Positions 24,698 through 33,013 of a DNA stretch of 64,000 nucleotides are shown here, piece by piece (positions within the stretch are counted from its first letter, which is position 1; each line of letters opens with the position of its first letter). Source of the stretch: Cryomorphaceae bacterium (GTDB lineage: Bacteria; Bacteroidota; Bacteroidia; Flavobacteriales; ECT2AJA-044); the NCBI GenBank assembly GCA_017798125.1, contig CP059070.1, positions 1,054,001 through 1,118,000 of the forward strand, given 5' to 3'. Under the pieces are notes generated by a model. It was not told the DNA's origin. It worked only from the letters and a program-made list of their open reading frames with translations, and did no database searches. A program made the translations under genes and the position numbers.

Positions 24698-26659
24698 TCA
24701 AATCAAGTCGAAGCGATCCACCTCTTCTAGGGTGTCCGGATTCAAAACGCGTACTGAGATGCGATCGCCTTCCACGTCAATCAAGACCAAGGCGTTCTGG
24801 GTGGTGAAGCCTGTGGTCTGCTCCGTCCATGGGGTTTCCTCTTGAGCGTAATAGGGGGCACCGGCGGCACCGTTGTTGATTTGCCAGATGGTCCGACTAA
24901 TTTCTACGCGCTCCTTGTCCCAGTCTTCTGGATAGATCTCGGTTCCTGGGCTAATCTCCGTTTTGCAGTAATTGTGTTCGTCCCCGGTCAAGATTGCACG
25001 GACCTTGGAGCTCTCATTGATCATCAATTCCAAGAGCTCATCGCGACGCTCTAAGATGCCTTGCTCAAGCGGCTTCCCAGCCACCCAGGTGCGCACCTCG
25101 TTGTTTCCGTGGTACCACATATCATCCTTCACGTGCCCTCCATTGGGGAAACAGGGCGTGTGCTGGGTGACGAACACGTGATCGATTTGCTCGTCCTCCT
25201 CCAAGGCCAATATGGTCTCTCGGAACCACTCCAATTGGCGATCCATAATGTAGGCGTGTTGACCTCCGCTCGTTGCATCAATGGCGCTCTTATTGGTTGC
25301 GTACCAGTAGTTCGAATTCAAGACAACCACGGCTACGTTTCCATAGGTATAGTGGAAGACGGTTTCGTCGTACTTGGGAAAGTCGACAGTTTCCGGATTC
25401 GGATCGTAAGACATTCCATCTTCAGATCCTGTCAGCCCCGTTGGATTGATAAAGTTTCGCGTAAAGGCCACTTCACCGCTTTCGGTGTCGTAGGGCATGC
25501 GGTCAATACCAATGTATCCTCCATCCTCAGAAATCAAGGGGTGATTCAAGGACTCGTGGTTCCCAAAGGAAACATAGACGGGCATGTAGTGCAAGAACGA
25601 TTCAATCGATCGCTTCCAGTTGGCATATTGCAAATCCATTTCATCCCCATCCGATAGGTACCCGTCGATGAGGTCCCCGCTAAACTGCATGAAAGCGGCT
25701 TCCTGCTGCGTCGCCAGAGCCATCATTTTCTTCATGATGTAGGCATTGGCCCCGTAGAGATTACGCTCGCCACCTCCCTGTCCGTTGCGCGAATCACTGC
25801 AGTAGGCAAAGGTGAAAGCTTCTTGAGACCCAGCTGCCGGCGCCGTCTTGAACCCGTGTTCTTGACGGTAACCGTCAAACAGCAGTGAGTAACGATAATC
25901 CGATTCTGCGTCCAGCCCAGAAATGGTGGCCACATAAAGATGCTCTTGACCCTCGTGACGCACTTCCTGATCGATGGAAATGCTCATACTCGTGCTGTTG
26001 CTTCCCTCTTTTTGAAGAGAGAATTGCGCCTCCACGGCGCGATCCATGAGCCAGCTCACCTGAACCGAGTCTGGCCCTACGTTGTGCACAAAGGGGCCTT
26101 CAACAATAGTGGCGGCCGTCTCAAAAGGTCCTGTTCCCGAGAAGGCGATACGGCCTTCATACAGCAATGCTCCATCTGCGTCTGCGACGCGATACCCAAT
26201 GACACCATGACCAGACTCTTCCCAGCCAATCATATCGTACTTCCCGCGCAATTGGTCGATGTCGATTTCGCCCTTTCCGGATTCGATCTTGGCTGGACGC
26301 TTGAAGAAGACAGGCTGCGGGTGCTTGTAATCGTCAAAGGGAATGAATCCGAAATACAGTGTTCCGTTGAATTCGGAACCGAAGTTGAAACTCAGTCCAT
26401 TCTCGCTCCCGCGGAAGGCTCCCCTAAACTCGGACAATACATGAAAGGTAGGAGGCTCAACTTCCGTGAAAACTTCGCCATCCACGGTGGCAATGAGTCG
26501 ATTTTGATCATCCCAGCTAAGGTTGTGGTGCGATGCGGGAATGCGGAAAGTATCTTCCCGAAAAAGTTCGGTAGAAGTGTCTTCGTTTGGTTCGGTTGAA
26601 GTAGGAGTGCAGGCCGCGAATAGGGCCAAGGCGGAGGTCGCCAACAAGAATTTTCTCAT
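24698..26659 (-). CDS. Lipoprotein calcineurin-like metallophosphoesterase (purple acid phosphatase type)
   Basis: The 653-residue protein begins with a lipoprotein signal (LFAAC, lipid Cys17). The first part is a long N-terminal region with a fibronectin-III-like purple acid phosphatase domain (VQVSWLMDRAVEAQF and SDYRYSLLFDGY). Then follow the metallophosphoesterase motifs FAYCSDSRNG, FSGDLIDG, FGNHES, VTQHTPC and LTGDEHNYC, which carry the Asp, Asn and His metal ligands. It probably acts on phosphate esters outside the inner membrane. A hairpin element at 26026 is read as DRAVEAQ in the fibronectin-like part. Confidence 0.88.
   Translation of the reverse strand: MRKFLLATSALALFAACTPTSTEPNEDTSTELFREDTFRIPASHHNLSWDDQNRLIATVDGEVFTEVEPPTFHVLSEFRGAFRGSENGLSFNFGSEFNGTLYFGFIPFDDYKHPQPVFFKRPAKIESGKGEIDIDQLRGKYDMIGWEESGHGVIGYRVADADGALLYEGRIAFSGTGPFETAATIVEGPFVHNVGPDSVQVSWLMDRAVEAQFSLQKEGSNSTSMSISIDQEVRHEGQEHLYVATISGLDAESDYRYSLLFDGYRQEHGFKTAPAAGSQEAFTFAYCSDSRNGQGGGERNLYGANAYIMKKMMALATQQEAAFMQFSGDLIDGYLSDGDEMDLQYANWKRSIESFLHYMPVYVSFGNHESLNHPLISEDGGYIGIDRMPYDTESGEVAFTRNFINPTGLTGSEDGMSYDPNPETVDFPKYDETVFHYTYGNVAVVVLNSNYWYATNKSAIDATSGGQHAYIMDRQLEWFRETILALEEDEQIDHVFVTQHTPCFPNGGHVKDDMWYHGNNEVRTWVAGKPLEQGILERRDELLELMINESSKVRAILTGDEHNYCKTEISPGTEIYPEDWDKERVEISRTIWQINNGAAGAPYYAQEETPWTEQTTGFTTQNALVLIDVEGDRISVRVLNPDTLEEVDRFDLI
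26026..26043 (+). repeat. Dispersed hairpin element, copy 8 (inside phosphoesterase)
   Basis: GCGCCTCCACGGCGCGAT has CG-stem arms, a 5-base loop TCCAC and the GAT flank. Confidence 0.7.
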
Positions 26660-26713
26660 GATGCCATCGTTGATGGCTACAATTTACTCCGTCCAGATTA
26701 AATAACCGTGAAA

Positions 26714-27286
26714 TCAGTCTTCTTCTGACCAGCGATAGGTGTCTAAATCAAATCCCGCTAAGTCGAGTGCCCGATCGACAACCGTCAATGCCAATTCTTC
26801 AAAGTTCTGTGGACGCGAGTAGAAGCTCGGTGCTGCTGGAGCAATGATGCCACCAGCCTCCGTGACCGTCTTCATGTTGTTGATCTGAATCAAGTTCAGC
26901 GGTGTGTCTCGGGTCAAGAGGATCAATTTGCGGCGCTCCTTAAGGATCACATCGGCGGCCCGTGTAATCAGGTCGTCACTGAGACCATGTGCAATACGTG
27001 CAAGGGTACCCATGGAACAAGGCGCTACAATCATGGTTCCGTAGCGGGCTGATCCACTAGCGAAGGGCGCCATGAAGTCTTTTTTACCGTAGATCTTAAA
27101 GGGCAGTTTTTCGAAATCGCGGTTCCCGAGCTCGTATTCCCAAACATCCCGGGCGTTGTCGCTCATCACTACGCCCACTTCGTCCCATTGATCTTTGTGC
27201 TCGAGTAGGCGGTCGAACAGAACTTTGGCGTACACAGAGCCTGATGCTCCCGTTACCGCCACCACTATTTTACGGTGTTGTGACAC
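26714..27286 (-). CDS. ubiX: UbiX-family flavin prenyltransferase
   Basis: UbiX joins a dimethylallyl group to FMN to make the prenylated flavin used by UbiD decarboxylases. The 190-residue protein shows VTGASGSVYAKVL near the N-terminus, the VAPCSMGTLARIAHGLSDDLITRAADV block and RDTPLNLIQINNM, all typical of UbiX/Pad1. No ubiD is in the window. Menaquinone synthesis is the likely purpose in this phylum. It starts directly behind the Omp28-like gene with no gap and ends the tlpA-DUF6029-omp28-ubiX operon. Confidence 0.93.
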   Translation of the reverse strand: MSQHRKIVVAVTGASGSVYAKVLFDRLLEHKDQWDEVGVVMSDNARDVWEYELGNRDFEKLPFKIYGKKDFMAPFASGSARYGTMIVAPCSMGTLARIAHGLSDDLITRAADVILKERRKLILLTRDTPLNLIQINNMKTVTEAGGIIAPAAPSFYSRPQNFEELALTVVDRALDLAGFDLDTYRWSEED

Positions 27287-28096
27287 TTACAAACTTATTT
27301 CCTCGACTTGGAGCACCTCGAAGGTCGCCATGTCGTAGAGGAAAGCCACCACGTGACAGTTTTGTTCATTCCATTCCGCGTTCCAGGAGGTGGAATAAGT
27401 CTCAGTGTATGGAGTGAGCACTTCTACGGGCCCAGAGCTGATGGTATCTCCCCAGGTGCTGTTCAATGAAGTGCGCAAAACATGGTTGTGCTCGTAGTCG
27501 GGAATGGTTTGCCCCACGTATACCTGTGGAGCAATGATTCCGTCCTCGGTGATCCACACCACGGCGGCATAGTCACCATCTAAGTCTGTTTGGTAGATAA
27601 CCTCTACATCGGCCGTTACCGTATTCCCATCCAGTGATGCGGTCAAGTTCAAATCCGCGCGAGGTTCGTCGAGTAGAGCATCAGCTACCGCTGGTGGCCA
27701 AGCCTGGAAGTTCAAGACATGTTGACCTGGATAGCCTTTTCGATTGACCATACCGGTGGGGTACGCTGCAAAACCAAAGAATCCGTTCATCGCATCTCCC
27801 TCAGGAGTCGTGAAATCGGTTTCAAAGCCCGTACTCGGAGAGGCGAAAAATCCGGCGTGCACCGCTACAATGACCACTTGATCACCGTAGATGGCCTTGA
27901 GGTCTTCAGCCTCTGTTGCCGCATCCGGACAGTTGGGGCACTTGTGGCCCGTGTAGTCTTCAACCAGTACTTTTTGAACTAGAGAATCGGTCGGATTTCC
28001 ACCGCCGCTGTCCCCTCCTTGGATGGGGTCGTCGATGTAATCGCATCCGGCCGTGAGGCCGAAAACCAAGACAAATAGAAATGCAATCTTCTTCAT
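27287..28096 (-). CDS. Omp28-related lipoprotein with thioredoxin-like CxxC motif
   Basis: The 269-residue lipoprotein (LTAGC, lipid Cys18) has a Gly/Asp-rich linker, then VLVEDYTGHKCPNCP with Cys53 and Cys56 in a CxxC placed as in thioredoxin folds, and YGDQVVIVAVHAGFFASP. This is the pattern of the Omp28 family first seen in Porphyromonas gingivalis. The redox role is inferred from the motif only. It sits between DUF6029 and ubiX with gaps of 5 and 0 bases, so they are one operon. Confidence 0.85.
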   Translation of the reverse strand: MKKIAFLFVLVFGLTAGCDYIDDPIQGGDSGGGNPTDSLVQKVLVEDYTGHKCPNCPDAATEAEDLKAIYGDQVVIVAVHAGFFASPSTGFETDFTTPEGDAMNGFFGFAAYPTGMVNRKGYPGQHVLNFQAWPPAVADALLDEPRADLNLTASLDGNTVTADVEVIYQTDLDGDYAAVVWITEDGIIAPQVYVGQTIPDYEHNHVLRTSLNSTWGDTISSGPVEVLTPYTETYSTSWNAEWNEQNCHVVAFLYDMATFEVLQVEEISL

Positions 28097-28101
28097 AGTG
28101 C

Positions 28102-29751
28102 TTAGAATGTTGATGTGATGGTGACGCTCAAACCATTACTGGCTGGAACGTTTCGGCACACACCGCCCACACAGAAAATACCTTCTTGCTGTTTCCCGTA
28201 ATTGGCCAGGAAACGTGTTCCTCCTCGGGTATAGCCCATGGAGAATATATAATAGTGAATTTGACGGATTTCTTCTGGGTTGCCGTAGTTGTAGGCATCC
28301 TGTACGGCAAAGAACCAGTTGGGTGAAATGCTGTACTCCACCAAAAGCATGGCCCAATCTCCGCGATCTTGATCGGTCCACATTCCCTGTGCTTCAAAAC
28401 GCAAGGTGTGGTTTCTGGAGATCTTGTACTGCGCCTCCAAAATGGCGGCTTGCATATAGATGAACCCGGGCTTTCCTTCGATGACAGCGCGGTTGTATTC
28501 CTCGTAAATGTAAGTTCCGATAAACTTCCATTTACTGTTTACTTTCTTGGTGATCTCAATATTCAAGTCTTGGAAATAGCGCTCGTCTCCCCATGAAAAG
28601 AAGTCACTATCGTAACCATCCGTTCCCGGTTCGTAGATGCCGGTGGTGTCGTTCAACGGATTGAGGTCTAGAGACTGAGCTACAGAGTAATTCAGAGCGA
28701 CCTGAGTTCCGTATTTTCCACCCAATGGGCTGTTGCGCTTGAAAGTATAGGTAAGCTCCCCTTGAAGGCCCATTTCTCCATTCGGTTGTGTAGCATAGGG
28801 ATACAGAGCGGGTAGTCTATAGGTATGCTGCTTGGTCATTGCCGGCAGGTAGTTGATCAACAAGTCATTGACGGTCGCGGTCCGATCACTCCGGTAGTTC
28901 ATGTTGTCTATGCGCTTTGCAGCCAGCAAGAGTCCAAGACCTTTACGCGAATAAGTCAAGTTCACCAGTAGGGCGTGTCCATCCTTGTAGATGTAGTTGT
29001 TGACCGTACTCGGGTCATTGATTTTGTAGGCGGCTTCGGTAAACAGCGTCCAGCGACCACGGCTGATGGTAGCACGTCCGGCCCAAGACCCTACGTTCAG
29101 AGGAAGGTTGTATCGCGGATCGCGATCCTCTTGGTATTTGGAGACGAAGCTACCTCCCAAGATGACGCGCCAGCGATTGTTGGCCAGTGAATCAATACTC
29201 TCGTTCAGGTTCCAATCGACGTCAATTCCCCGAACGATACCTTCCCCTTTATCGAAGTAGAACCGCTGCTGTCCAATAACTCCAGTTAGACGAACCCCTT
29301 TGGTCGGCTGAAATTTGACCCGGATACCGTCCATGGCATTGTCAAACCCAAGTCCTCGTTCTTCATAGGCTCTGAAGATGAGGCCAGATCCGAACTGCTC
29401 ATAAAAGTTACCGGCTGTGATTTCCCAATCGTCTTGCGTATACGTTGCGTACCGATAGGGGATGCCTGTGCCCTTGTAGCGTGGATCGAACCCGAGCAAG
29501 GCATTCTCATAGCTCTCGAAACGAATACCTGCTTTGAAGTTTCCCCGCGTGTAGTTCAAATTCATGAACCCGTTCAACAAGAAATCCTCAGGAACATCAG
29601 GGGCACCAATCAAGGTGTCTTCCCGATAGTACTGAAAGTCTGTTTGAAAGTTACCGTGGATTTGCCCCAGGTCTGTATTTCCGATTTGTCCGAATACCGT
29701 TGTGGTACAAAACAAAAGGAAAAGAAGTCCGACTACTCTATTCCCTCGCAT
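28102..29751 (-). CDS. DUF6029-like outer-membrane protein
   Basis: The 549-residue protein has a signal peptide ending near VFGQ and a mature start IGNTDLGQIHGNFQTDFQYYREDT, followed by many amphipathic strands (for example YATYTQDDWEITAGNFYEQFGSGL with an FGSG turn). It ends in LSVTITSTF, a terminal strand typical of outer-membrane barrels. This fits DUF6029, a Bacteroidota family without known function. Its constant partners here are a TlpA-like thioredoxin and an Omp28-like protein. The gap to tlpA is 10 bases. Confidence 0.75.
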   Translation of the reverse strand: MRGNRVVGLLFLLFCTTTVFGQIGNTDLGQIHGNFQTDFQYYREDTLIGAPDVPEDFLLNGFMNLNYTRGNFKAGIRFESYENALLGFDPRYKGTGIPYRYATYTQDDWEITAGNFYEQFGSGLIFRAYEERGLGFDNAMDGIRVKFQPTKGVRLTGVIGQQRFYFDKGEGIVRGIDVDWNLNESIDSLANNRWRVILGGSFVSKYQEDRDPRYNLPLNVGSWAGRATISRGRWTLFTEAAYKINDPSTVNNYIYKDGHALLVNLTYSRKGLGLLLAAKRIDNMNYRSDRTATVNDLLINYLPAMTKQHTYRLPALYPYATQPNGEMGLQGELTYTFKRNSPLGGKYGTQVALNYSVAQSLDLNPLNDTTGIYEPGTDGYDSDFFSWGDERYFQDLNIEITKKVNSKWKFIGTYIYEEYNRAVIEGKPGFIYMQAAILEAQYKISRNHTLRFEAQGMWTDQDRGDWAMLLVEYSISPNWFFAVQDAYNYGNPEEIRQIHYYIFSMGYTRGGTRFLANYGKQQEGIFCVGGVCRNVPASNGLSVTITSTF

Positions 29752-29761
29752 GGTTTAGGCT

Positions 29762-30268
29762 TTAGTGCGATAGGTCTTCGCCGTTGACCAAGCGAATGAC
29801 ATTATCGTATAGGTCCCCTTCATCCCCAGGGGCATATCCGCTGTGTTGCCAGACAATCTGACCATCTCCATCAACCAAGAAGGTGTGAGGAGGGTTTCCG
29901 ACGTTCATAGCGCGTTTGAAGTCTGAATTTGGATCTAGGTAGATCTCGTATTCCCATCCGCGTCCGTTGACAAAAGGAGCAACGCGCATGGAATTTCTGG
30001 TATCGTCAATGGATACGGCAATCAACTTGACGCCGGTTTCATCTACCCAGTCGATGTATTCATCGTGAATAGCACTCAATTCGGTCACGCATGGCTTGCA
30101 CCAAGTTGCCCAGAAGTTGATGATCATGGGTTTTCCATCGTTGTTCCATTCTGTTGTATTCACAATGCTACCTTCTAAATCTTGAAGGTCAACGGATGGA
30201 ATGGTGGCTTGCGCCATCGAGGCGGTGGCCATACCAAGAAAAAGAAAGGCGAGTAGAATTTTCTTCAT
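29762..30268 (-). CDS. TlpA-like periplasmic thioredoxin
   Basis: The 168-residue protein has a signal peptide (residues 1-20) and a thioredoxin fold with FWATWCKPC, the catalytic Cys57 and Cys60, and the cis-Pro in GNPPHTFLVD. This is the AhpC/TSA-TlpA type that reduces disulfides of periplasmic or outer-membrane clients. It is the first gene of the operon tlpA-DUF6029-omp28-ubiX and may serve the two CxxC proteins encoded nearby, which is inference from context. Confidence 0.9.
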   Translation of the reverse strand: MKKILLAFLFLGMATASMAQATIPSVDLQDLEGSIVNTTEWNNDGKPMIINFWATWCKPCVTELSAIHDEYIDWVDETGVKLIAVSIDDTRNSMRVAPFVNGRGWEYEIYLDPNSDFKRAMNVGNPPHTFLVDGDGQIVWQHSGYAPGDEGDLYDNVIRLVNGEDLSH

Positions 30269-30290
30269 CGGTTTAGATTTTGTGTAATGT

Positions 30291-30325
30291 CAAAAGCAGT
30301 CCCGGCACCAGAGTACCAGGACTGC
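30291..30325 (-). terminator. Terminator of the Omp28-related T9SS gene
   Basis: On the minus strand GCAGTCC and GGACTGC form the outer stem, with an inner GGTAC/GTGCC helix and loop TCTG, followed by TTTT. It separates the T9SS cargo gene from the tlpA operon. Confidence 0.8.
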
Positions 30326-30349
30326 CCTGAAATTCATTGGTCGATGTTC

Positions 30350-32125
30350 TTAGTGGAGAACGCTCAACTTCTCAACGGATTGCGTTCCGTTGTACTCCAA
30401 GTTGATGTAGTACAATCCAGCTTCCCAGTTGGTTGTTCCGAATTCAATGCTGTTCGCGCCTTCGGTTCCGTTTACTGTTCCGCGAGCAACTTCTTGTCCG
30501 ATGGTATTGACCACGGTGAAGTTAATGTCTCCGTTGGCTGGCAATTGCAAGCTCAAGGTCGCAGATTCATTCGCTGGATTCGGGAACACTTCAACACTGT
30601 TGAGTGCTGTTTCTTCCATGCTCACGGTAGCTGTGTAGTCGAATGGGTGCTCAATGTCTGTTGTGTAAACTCCATCCCCTTCAACAAAACGCACTAAATC
30701 CAATTGCTCGATCCAGTATTTACCTGCACCGTAACCTGCGTTGATTCCGTCACCGTAGCTATCCAATACTTCTAGGGTATGGCACTCTACATCGGTCAAA
30801 CTCAAGTTGTGTGTGTGGTCCATTGTGGTGTTTGAACTCAAATCAGAGTAAGGACCGCCGCTCTCAACGATCAAACCTTGCTCGTTGCGAATTCTCCAAG
30901 TGATTTCGCTTCCGTAGCGGTCTTGACGCATGATGAGCTTCAATGTACCCAAACCAGAGTTTTGAGAAATTCCGCTTTGTGATCCGCTGTTGTCCGTAGC
31001 ATCTTGATCGGCAGAACCGTTCACATTCACGATGTCCACGTTCAAGGTGTTGCTTCCATTATCGGTAAAGGCGATTGCTGGAAGAGCAATGGTCTGATTC
31101 GCCAATGGCAACAAGGTTCCAGTCCAGTTGTGTGTTTGTGTGCCTGAACCGTTTACATCGTAGCTGAAGTCGATGCTGGTGATGGTATCGCTTCCGAAGT
31201 TTTGGAATTGAACCGTAGGATTTACCTCCAAAGCACAAACTTCAGTTTCTGAGCTTACCCCGCGCATTTTCGCGTTAGCAGTGAACGGGAAGTTCACGTA
31301 GTCGATGGTTCCACCCGTACCAGAAACGATGTCTTGTTGCGTTTCTGAAACGAACACAACCACTTCCAAGTCAGCAATCTCTACTGGAATGCTGTTGATG
31401 TTGGCTGGAATAGTCCAGGTATACGAACGACTGATGAGTGTACCTGCAGTAGTCGTGTCGATATCGGCACCCCACTGGCCGGTCATCAAGTGACGCAGCA
31501 TGTGCTGGTGATTGTAGGTTCCGTCTGGGTTCAACATCTCTGGGTACAAGGTAGCGGCTCCCACCTGAGGTCCAGCAACACCGTTTTGCAAAACAGCAAT
31601 GTTCAATTTGTTTTGTGCAGCACCGTCAGCGGTGTAGTACACTTCAACATCAACAGTCAAGGTGTTGGCTGTTACGTCAATGGTTGCATCAAAGGCAACG
31701 TTCAAGTAGCTCGAATCAGCAAGAACTAAGTTTCCAGCGTCATCCCAATCTCCACGGCTCATAGCAGTACCTGAAGAGTTTTGAGAATACGTAGGGCTGA
31801 AGTCCTGACGATTGATGGTTCCTGCAGGATATCCTGCCAAGTTGGTTTGGTTCGCGATGGACGATCCGAAAGAAGTGGTGAAGTTCGGTTGTCCTGGTCC
31901 AGGATTGGCAAATCCGCCAGTATGGATGTTGATCAAGAATACATCTCCTGGGTTAGCAGCAGCGTATTGATTGGCCAATTTGTGTCCGTCAGGGCACCAT
32001 GTACAGTTGATTCCGGTGAACTCCTCTAACACTACATTTCGGTTTTCTGGTGTAGTGCTCACTGGGAGCTGTGCGAAAGCGGCAAACGAAGTCATTGCCG
32101 CTACACTTAGTAGTAGTCTCTTCAT
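30350..32125 (-). CDS. Omp28-related protein with T9SS type A sorting domain
   Basis: The 591-residue protein has a signal peptide (residues 1-18), an Omp28-like N-terminal domain with VVLEEFTGINCTWC (Cys41 and Cys44 as CxxC), a central region of beta domains, and a C-terminal sorting domain of about 80 residues beginning VEVFPNPANESATL and ending GLYYINLEYNGTQSVEKLSVLH. It is therefore exported by the T9SS, whose SprA pore is encoded about 4 kb away. The protein is the surface-exposed relative of the Omp28-like lipoprotein at 27287. It has its own terminator. Confidence 0.88.
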   Translation of the reverse strand: MKRLLLSVAAMTSFAAFAQLPVSTTPENRNVVLEEFTGINCTWCPDGHKLANQYAAANPGDVFLINIHTGGFANPGPGQPNFTTSFGSSIANQTNLAGYPAGTINRQDFSPTYSQNSSGTAMSRGDWDDAGNLVLADSSYLNVAFDATIDVTANTLTVDVEVYYTADGAAQNKLNIAVLQNGVAGPQVGAATLYPEMLNPDGTYNHQHMLRHLMTGQWGADIDTTTAGTLISRSYTWTIPANINSIPVEIADLEVVVFVSETQQDIVSGTGGTIDYVNFPFTANAKMRGVSSETEVCALEVNPTVQFQNFGSDTITSIDFSYDVNGSGTQTHNWTGTLLPLANQTIALPAIAFTDNGSNTLNVDIVNVNGSADQDATDNSGSQSGISQNSGLGTLKLIMRQDRYGSEITWRIRNEQGLIVESGGPYSDLSSNTTMDHTHNLSLTDVECHTLEVLDSYGDGINAGYGAGKYWIEQLDLVRFVEGDGVYTTDIEHPFDYTATVSMEETALNSVEVFPNPANESATLSLQLPANGDINFTVVNTIGQEVARGTVNGTEGANSIEFGTTNWEAGLYYINLEYNGTQSVEKLSVLH

Positions 32126-32239
32126 AATCCTATTTAAGTTTTAGACAAAGTAGATTCGGTCAAGGCCGGTAAATTTAATAAAGTTCCAGCGAAATTAATT
32201 AACTTTACATCCCTTTTGTCGTAACATAAATGGCTTAAA

Positions 32240-32929
32240 ATGAAGAAAATTCTACTCCTTCTCATTGCATTTTCAGCGGTCACTTCCTTGACGGCCCAAA
32301 CTCTTTGGCTAGAAAAGTCGAACGATGTGGAAATCGGTTCCGCCGGCGATTTTGAATTGGTGTCCTACAATCCGGTTGTGAATACGGGAACAACTCCTAT
32401 GTCCATCAAGGTGACGCGCCGCATAGTTTCAGATAACCCTTCTTTTGACAATGCGATTTGCTGGCAGTTGTGCTACTTGCCAACGACCGACACTACTCCA
32501 GATCCCTTGATGTTGAATCCAGGAGATACAATCTTGAATTTCAGCGGACACTTGTATCCGAATGGAACCACGGGCTCAACGACTATTGAGTACATCTTTT
32601 ACGATGAGAATAACCCGAGCAACCAGTGGACGTATGAAGTGGAGTACAACGTCTTCGGGGTGAGCTTGGAAGAGAACGAATTGGCTTTGAGCGCACCGTA
32701 TCCAAACCCTGCAAGCGATGTCGTTAAATTCGACGTGCAAAACAGTTCAGCGGCGACCTTGGAGATCTTCGATATGTTGGGTAAGAAAGTTGGCGAGCGC
32801 CACTTATCGGCCCGTGAGGGCCAGGTGACACTTCAAGTGTCTCACCTGCAGCCAGGCTTGTATTTTGCGACTGTACGCAGCGATCGTGGAGATGCCGTAG
32901 AGACCAAGCGATTGGTGATTCAGCGATAA
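32240..32929 (+). CDS. Small T9SS cargo protein of unknown function
   Basis: The 229-residue protein has a signal peptide ending at TAQ (residues 1-19), a beta-rich domain of about 120 residues with two Cys (CWQLC), and a type A sorting domain starting LSAPYPNPASDVVKF and ending FATVRSDRGDAVETKRLVIQR. The function of the mature domain is unknown. A hairpin element (32806) lies inside the sorting domain and is read as LSAREGQ, so the domain tolerates it. It is followed by a strong terminator. Confidence 0.85.
   Translation: MKKILLLLIAFSAVTSLTAQTLWLEKSNDVEIGSAGDFELVSYNPVVNTGTTPMSIKVTRRIVSDNPSFDNAICWQLCYLPTTDTTPDPLMLNPGDTILNFSGHLYPNGTTGSTTIEYIFYDENNPSNQWTYEVEYNVFGVSLEENELALSAPYPNPASDVVKFDVQNSSAATLEIFDMLGKKVGERHLSAREGQVTLQVSHLQPGLYFATVRSDRGDAVETKRLVIQR
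32806..32822 (-). repeat. Dispersed hairpin element, copy 9 (inside T9SS cargo gene)
   Basis: ATCGGCCCGTGAGGGCC has the GC-stem arms with a 4-base GTGA loop, which is a GNRA-type tetraloop. Confidence 0.8.
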
Positions 32930-32960
32930 GCTTTACAACCAAACAACCAGAACAAACTAA

Positions 32961-32987
32961 AGCTCCGCCCGCGCGGGGCTTTTTTTT
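32961..32987 (+). terminator. Terminator after the small T9SS cargo gene
   Basis: AGCTCCGC pairs with GCGGGGCT around CCGC, with one G-T pair, followed by eight T. Its T-tract runs directly into the -7 element of the next promoter. Confidence 0.85.
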
Positions 32988-32994
32988 ACCTTTG
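32987..32994 (+). promoter_or_regulatory. -7 element of the malic enzyme gene
   Basis: TACCTTTG is a perfect TAnnTTTG, 19 bases before the GTG start of maeB. The usual -33 position lies inside the upstream terminator stem and shows no TTTG. Confidence 0.55.
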
Positions 32995-33013
32995 TGGCCC
33001 AAACCGACCACTT

